A DNA stretch of 48,077 nt. Origin: Bdellovibrio sp. (lineage in GTDB: Bacteria; Bdellovibrionota; Bacteriovoracia; Bacteriovoracales; Bacteriovoracaceae). The stretch is from positions 1-48,077 of the forward strand of contig JACPIU010000032.1 of the NCBI GenBank assembly GCA_016187935.1, in the 5' to 3' direction. The position numbers were made by a program, and so were the translations under genes. Below the pieces are notes generated by a model. It was not told where the DNA came from. It worked only from the letters and a program-made list of their open reading frames with translations, and did no database searches. Positions 44,472-48,077 of this stretch are shown here, in pieces. Each line of letters starts with the position of its first letter. Positions within the stretch are counted from its first letter, which is position 1.

Positions 44472-45185
44472 ATGAGTGAAGCAAGGCAAAGCAAAACAGA
44501 CCTGGCCGATCTGAGCCCCCTGCGTGAGGAAGACACCGCCATTTGGATGACCAGTTATTCTGACTTGGTGACACTCCTTTTGTGTTTTTTCATTCTTTTC
44601 TTTGCCATTTTTGCTCAAAAACAAGCGCAGGAGATGGAGAAGCAGGCAAAGCAGGCCATGACCATTGCTGAAGAGAAAGTCAAGGCCATGCAGCAACCGA
44701 AAACGATTGGTCTGTTGGCAGAGGAAATAAACGAAAAATTTGCCAAATTGGAAAATGTCTATAGCTTAGTCTATGAGTTGCCGGGTATCGAAACTGTGAA
44801 AAAACGCGATCACTTTCTGATTGTGTTTAGTGATGGCAATTTTTTCGATGCTGGCTCTTACGAACTCAATATTTATGGACAATATCGTATGGCATTGGTG
44901 CTTGAGCGCTTGATTCCTTATGCCAACGAGCTATTCATTGAGATTCAAGGCCATGCGGACAATACACCCATTACTCATAAGTACGAGAATTTTAAAACCA
45001 ACATCGAACTTTCAGCTTTGCGTGCTATTGGAGTCTACAATTATTTTTTACAATTTGGTTTTCCGGAAGAGAGTATGTCGATCGCTGGATATTCCTATCA
45101 TCGTCCGATTATTGATGACAAGGAAGATGAGGAGATTATCTTGCAGAGAAACCGGCGAGTTACGTTTAGGGTTGAGGCAAAATGA
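44472..45185 (+). CDS. motB: MotB-type stator protein with OmpA-like peptidoglycan-binding domain
   Basis: The 237-aa protein has one N-terminal membrane helix with the proton-carrying Asp in TSYSDLVTLLLCFFILFFA (near residue 32). A helical linker and an OmpA-type peptidoglycan-binding domain follow (IEIQGHADNTPI ... SALRAIGVYNYFLQFG ... QRNRRVTFRV). It anchors the stator to the cell wall. It starts immediately after motA and overlaps the next gene by 4 bases (ATGA), so all three are coupled. Confidence 0.9.
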   Translation: MSEARQSKTDLADLSPLREEDTAIWMTSYSDLVTLLLCFFILFFAIFAQKQAQEMEKQAKQAMTIAEEKVKAMQQPKTIGLLAEEINEKFAKLENVYSLVYELPGIETVKKRDHFLIVFSDGNFFDAGSYELNIYGQYRMALVLERLIPYANELFIEIQGHADNTPITHKYENFKTNIELSALRAIGVYNYFLQFGFPEESMSIAGYSYHRPIIDDKEDEEIILQRNRRVTFRVEAK

Positions 45186-47164
45186 AATTGTCTAAACTAT
45201 TTATCATCATCTGCCTGGCGATCGAGATGATCAGCACGGCCTCTCCACAACAAGTGGAAGCACCGGCTTCGGCTTCATTTGAACGGCATTTGCGCGCTTT
45301 GGTTTTTGATCTAGAAAAGGAAATGACTTCTACACTTGAAGAAAAGTTGGGCAAGGTTTTAGGTCGCAAAAGTTTTTGGTTGACCTTAACTCTCTCGGTA
45401 GATCGTGTTCGCTTGCAAAAAGATTTTGCCAAAATGACTCGGGATTTCCAGCGTCAAAAGACACCAAATAGGGAGGGAAAATCTCTCTCTGATTTGCCCG
45501 GCCTTCCCATGGGTAAAAACGGCGCTCCCGTGATCAGAGATGAGGGGCAGAGAGTGGTGGTCATGGGGGATGGCCCGGAACTCACGCGAAATTTAGTTTT
45601 ATCTTATGTGAGTGATGTTTTGGTAGAGGTGGCCCTGGATAAAGAGAATGACAAAGGGGCGCAAAGTACATTGAGAAAATTGCTGGCGGAGTATTTTAGA
45701 GAGTTGAATATCCCGGTGTCTCTGAAATTCAACCGCAAGAAGATCGCCGGACTTTTTGAAGTCAGCGAGGAAACGGCTGAGGCCGCAAAGAAAGATGGAA
45801 AAACGGCAGAATCATGGTCGAGTGATTTAAAGCTGGATACGGGAGGCCTGGCCCGCGATCTTTCGAATATCGTTTTGAGAGATTTTTTCAATACAGTGGA
45901 TAATCGTTATGGGAAAATCGCTCTAATTGGGGCAGGAGCCGTTCTTGCGCTGATCGTGGGCATGACTCTACTCATGTTGGGGATAAGTTCCAAAAATTCA
46001 AAAGCCGCTCGTGCCCAAATGGAAAAATTAGTCAAAAGTATGAGTGATTCTCTTGCCGGGCTATCTATGGGCGGAAGCTACGCCGATAAAATAGAGACGG
46101 CAAAAGCAGAGATAAACGAAAGTGATGTCTCTGAGTCGGAAACGGAATTAATGGTCCAAATCCGCGATGTTCTCTTGAAATCACCCCAGTTGACCGGCCA
46201 TCTCTTGAAATTTTTCTTCCGTGAACGCATGTTTGAAAATTGTCTGCTCATTCTCCAATGCTTGGGCCCGGAATATTTGGCTTGGCCGAAAAAGGAAATT
46301 CCAGAGGACCTTTTCTTGGAATTCATTGTCGACCTGAGAGAAAAAGGTGGTGTCTATTTTGCACGCGAACGACGTCTAGAATCTCTGAAAGCGCTTTATC
46401 TAAAAATCTGGCAAGCTTCCTTCAACATTTCTAATTTGTTGGTGGAAGAAATTCGTTCTAAAGTCAAATCTTACGGCAATGATGATGCAATTCAGCTTCT
46501 CTCGCAGTGTAACCTTGAGGAAACCGCAAGTATTATTGAAATGTTGCGACCTGAAGTGGTGGCGCATGTCGTGAATTCCGGGCGACTCACTCCAGAAACA
46601 TTGGGCCGATTGCCGAGTCCGTCTTTGAACAAAGATATTCTCAAGTCCATTTTAGAAAAAGTGAGCAACGTTGGTGGCGCAGATGCCGCCAAAGAATCTT
46701 ATTTCGAAAAAGTGGCCCGATATTTACCACTGGATTTAGAGAAAAAACTTTTTGCTTCGGCCGGAATGCCTTCTGGTCTGCATTTAGAAGATCTGGCCCG
46801 TGATTTCAATGCCGCCTTCACTGAAGAAGTTGCTGCGCTTTCGCTCGACGATTTGGGCCAACTCCTGGCCATCGTCACGCCGGAACTGAAAAGCACGATT
46901 ATCAGCGGTCTACCCGAAATCAAGGCGCGGCGGATGGAGCAGCGAAAACTGGAAGCATCTCCTCGTGGCATCGAACTCAAGGTGGGGCTGGAACGCAAGT
47001 TGAAGCAATTGCACACACCTGAAAAGTGGAGTGAATATCACCGCTATCTGAAAATGCGTTTTGAAGATCGCAAGAAGGCCCAACGCTTCGAAGCCAGCCG
47101 CGTGGATAAAATGGAACGAACTTCTTCCGACAGTCCTCCACCAGTGAAGAAAAGCGCCGCTTAG
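45182..47164 (+). CDS. Membrane protein with FliF-like periplasmic part and FliG-like cytoplasmic part
   Basis: The 660-aa protein has a signal peptide (about 1-20) and a periplasmic segment (about 23-244). That segment includes FWLTLTLSVDRVRLQ and LVEVALDKE ... LRKLLAEYF, reminiscent of the FliF C-terminal domain. One clear membrane span follows at 245-268, then 390 mostly helical cytoplasmic residues. Parts of the latter resemble FliG armadillo-like motifs (DAIQLLSQCNLEETASIIEMLRPEVV and LDDLGQLLAIVTPELKSTI). By topology it is a single-chain mimic of the FliF C-terminus joined to FliG, coupled to motAB. The similarity is by eye and moderate; a flagellar, gliding or other MotAB-driven machine is possible. 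Confidence 0.55.
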   Translation: MKLSKLFIIICLAIEMISTASPQQVEAPASASFERHLRALVFDLEKEMTSTLEEKLGKVLGRKSFWLTLTLSVDRVRLQKDFAKMTRDFQRQKTPNREGKSLSDLPGLPMGKNGAPVIRDEGQRVVVMGDGPELTRNLVLSYVSDVLVEVALDKENDKGAQSTLRKLLAEYFRELNIPVSLKFNRKKIAGLFEVSEETAEAAKKDGKTAESWSSDLKLDTGGLARDLSNIVLRDFFNTVDNRYGKIALIGAGAVLALIVGMTLLMLGISSKNSKAARAQMEKLVKSMSDSLAGLSMGGSYADKIETAKAEINESDVSESETELMVQIRDVLLKSPQLTGHLLKFFFRERMFENCLLILQCLGPEYLAWPKKEIPEDLFLEFIVDLREKGGVYFARERRLESLKALYLKIWQASFNISNLLVEEIRSKVKSYGNDDAIQLLSQCNLEETASIIEMLRPEVVAHVVNSGRLTPETLGRLPSPSLNKDILKSILEKVSNVGGADAAKESYFEKVARYLPLDLEKKLFASAGMPSGLHLEDLARDFNAAFTEEVAALSLDDLGQLLAIVTPELKSTIISGLPEIKARRMEQRKLEASPRGIELKVGLERKLKQLHTPEKWSEYHRYLKMRFEDRKKAQRFEASRVDKMERTSSDSPPPVKKSAA

Positions 47165-47290
47165 TTACCTAAAGTTCGGGGTTTAGTTATCTCCATTTCA
47201 ATTTTTACAGGAACTTGCGATGTCATGGAGTATTTTGCCTAGACTCAAGTCATGTTTGCTTGTTCTGTTAGAATCTAAACTGGAGGCACT

Positions 47291-48025
47291 ATGAAGGTAC
47301 CGGCCATCGCGGCCCAGACATATGATCGATGCAAAAATGATCCGATTCTGAATCAAATCTGGCAAAAGATGATCAAGGCGTTATCCAAGTTGAAGATGAC
47401 CGATCCAATCAAGAGGGCCCGGTTCACTCATGAGGCCGTGGACAAGTCTCTTGAGGAAACCTTTAGTAATCCCGTGGTCTCAAAGTATGTTTCCTGCAAG
47501 AAGGGTTGTTCGGGATGTTGCTATACGCAGGTGAGCATCACCCATGATGAGGCCACTCTCTTGGCCCAAATCGCGCAAAAAAAATTAAAAAATAAAATTG
47601 ATTTTGTGAGATTGGAAAAACAAGCTCGAACAGGAGATAATGCGGTTGATTGGTACAAACTGTCCTATAATGACCGACGCTGTATGTTTCTTGATGAGAA
47701 TAATGAATGCATGGCCTATGAGGACCGTCCTTCCGTGTGTCGCACCAATAATGTTTTTAGTCCTGCTATTCTCTGTGACACAAGAGATGGGATTGAACAC
47801 CCCATTCGCCTATTAAAAACGGAAGCCGCTGATATGGCCATTGCAGCTTCCTTCATGACCGCCAAAGATAGTGGTGCCTTGCCGTACATGCTTTGGAAAA
47901 CTCTGCTGGAGTGGCAGAAAATCTCCAGAGAAGTAATAAACTGGCCTACAACCGTGGTGTTTCTTGCGATCCTAGTGGCATTTGCAAATTCACTTAAAAT
48001 TAATAATTGGATTTTTTTTATATAA
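47291..48025 (+). CDS. YkgJ-family cysteine-cluster protein
   Basis: The 244-aa protein shows the YkgJ metal-chelating pattern: CKKGCSGCCYTQVSI near residue 72, then RRCMFLDENNECMAYEDRPSVCR near 140, and a further Cys in ILCDT. The family binds zinc or an iron-sulfur cluster, and its biochemical role is not established. GGAGG precedes the ATG. The last 30 residues are unusually hydrophobic (VVFLAILVAFANSL, then a second patch), as in a C-terminal membrane anchor, which is not usual for the family. Confidence 0.85.
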   Translation: MKVPAIAAQTYDRCKNDPILNQIWQKMIKALSKLKMTDPIKRARFTHEAVDKSLEETFSNPVVSKYVSCKKGCSGCCYTQVSITHDEATLLAQIAQKKLKNKIDFVRLEKQARTGDNAVDWYKLSYNDRRCMFLDENNECMAYEDRPSVCRTNNVFSPAILCDTRDGIEHPIRLLKTEAADMAIAASFMTAKDSGALPYMLWKTLLEWQKISREVINWPTTVVFLAILVAFANSLKINNWIFFI

Positions 48026-48077
48026 GCTGTTGATTATGAAACTGAATATAAAGGTCAAGATGCTGCTTTAGCATGAC

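Overview
The window is bacterial, with moderately low GC and densely packed genes. The leading candidate is a Gram-negative of the Bdellovibrionota (Bdellovibrio/Bacteriovorax-like). This rests on several things together: many exported proteins and lipoproteins without recognisable function, beta-barrel-like outer-membrane proteins, a MotAB stator with an unusual FliF/FliG-like partner, and a LuxC/LuxE-type acyl-reductase operon in a housekeeping chromosome. The assignment is an inference, because no single gene here fixes the taxonomy. No CRISPR array, tRNA, prophage or plasmid origin was seen.

Layout. 1-138: the 3' part of a 5S rRNA and its terminator. 239-2446: an FtsK/SpoIIIE translocase. 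2600-9309: the classical translation and envelope cluster rpsB-tsf // pyrH-frr-uppS-cdsA-rseP-tsaB, without the dxr gene that often lies between cdsA and rseP. 9361-11911: a phosphatidylserine-decarboxylase-like gene lacking its pyruvoyl serine, then pssA and an exported barrel-like protein. 11910-12035: a 126-bp imperfect palindrome. 12079-17125: truA, trigger factor, hisC (convergent), an EI24/CysZ-like membrane protein and a GT9-like glycosyltransferase. 17130-19284: an unknown exported 699-aa protein with its own terminator. 19605-23610: a tightly overlapping amino-sugar operon (GlcNAc kinase, NagA, SIS-domain GlcN-6-P deaminase, GNAT, ICMT-like methyltransferase). 23628-26807: a 1059-aa lipoprotein with glycine-rich and coiled-coil regions.

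27071-33040 (minus strand): a four-gene, translationally coupled operon. It encodes a two-domain GNAT, a LuxE-type acyl-protein synthetase, a LuxC acyl-CoA reductase fused to a PaaK-like ligase, and a second PaaK-like ligase. No luciferase is present, so it looks like an acyl-activating and reducing pathway for an unknown product. 33172-36033: small exported proteins and lipoproteins. 36048-36620: a RAYT-type Y1 (HUH) transposase bracketed by direct and inverted repeats. 36663-43367: two tandem paralogous lipoproteins, each with three Ig-like repeats and 14 RCC1-type repeats. 43650-47164: motA-motB followed by a protein with an export signal, a periplasmic segment, one membrane span and a FliG-like cytoplasmic part. 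47291-48025: a YkgJ-type cysteine-cluster protein.

The most promising candidates for undescribed biology are the GNAT-LuxE-LuxC/PaaK-PaaK operon and the MotAB plus FliF/FliG-hybrid operon. Next come the twin RCC1 lipoproteins, the Psd homologue with a lost catalytic site, and the RAYT element whose outer repeat lies inside a neighbouring gene.
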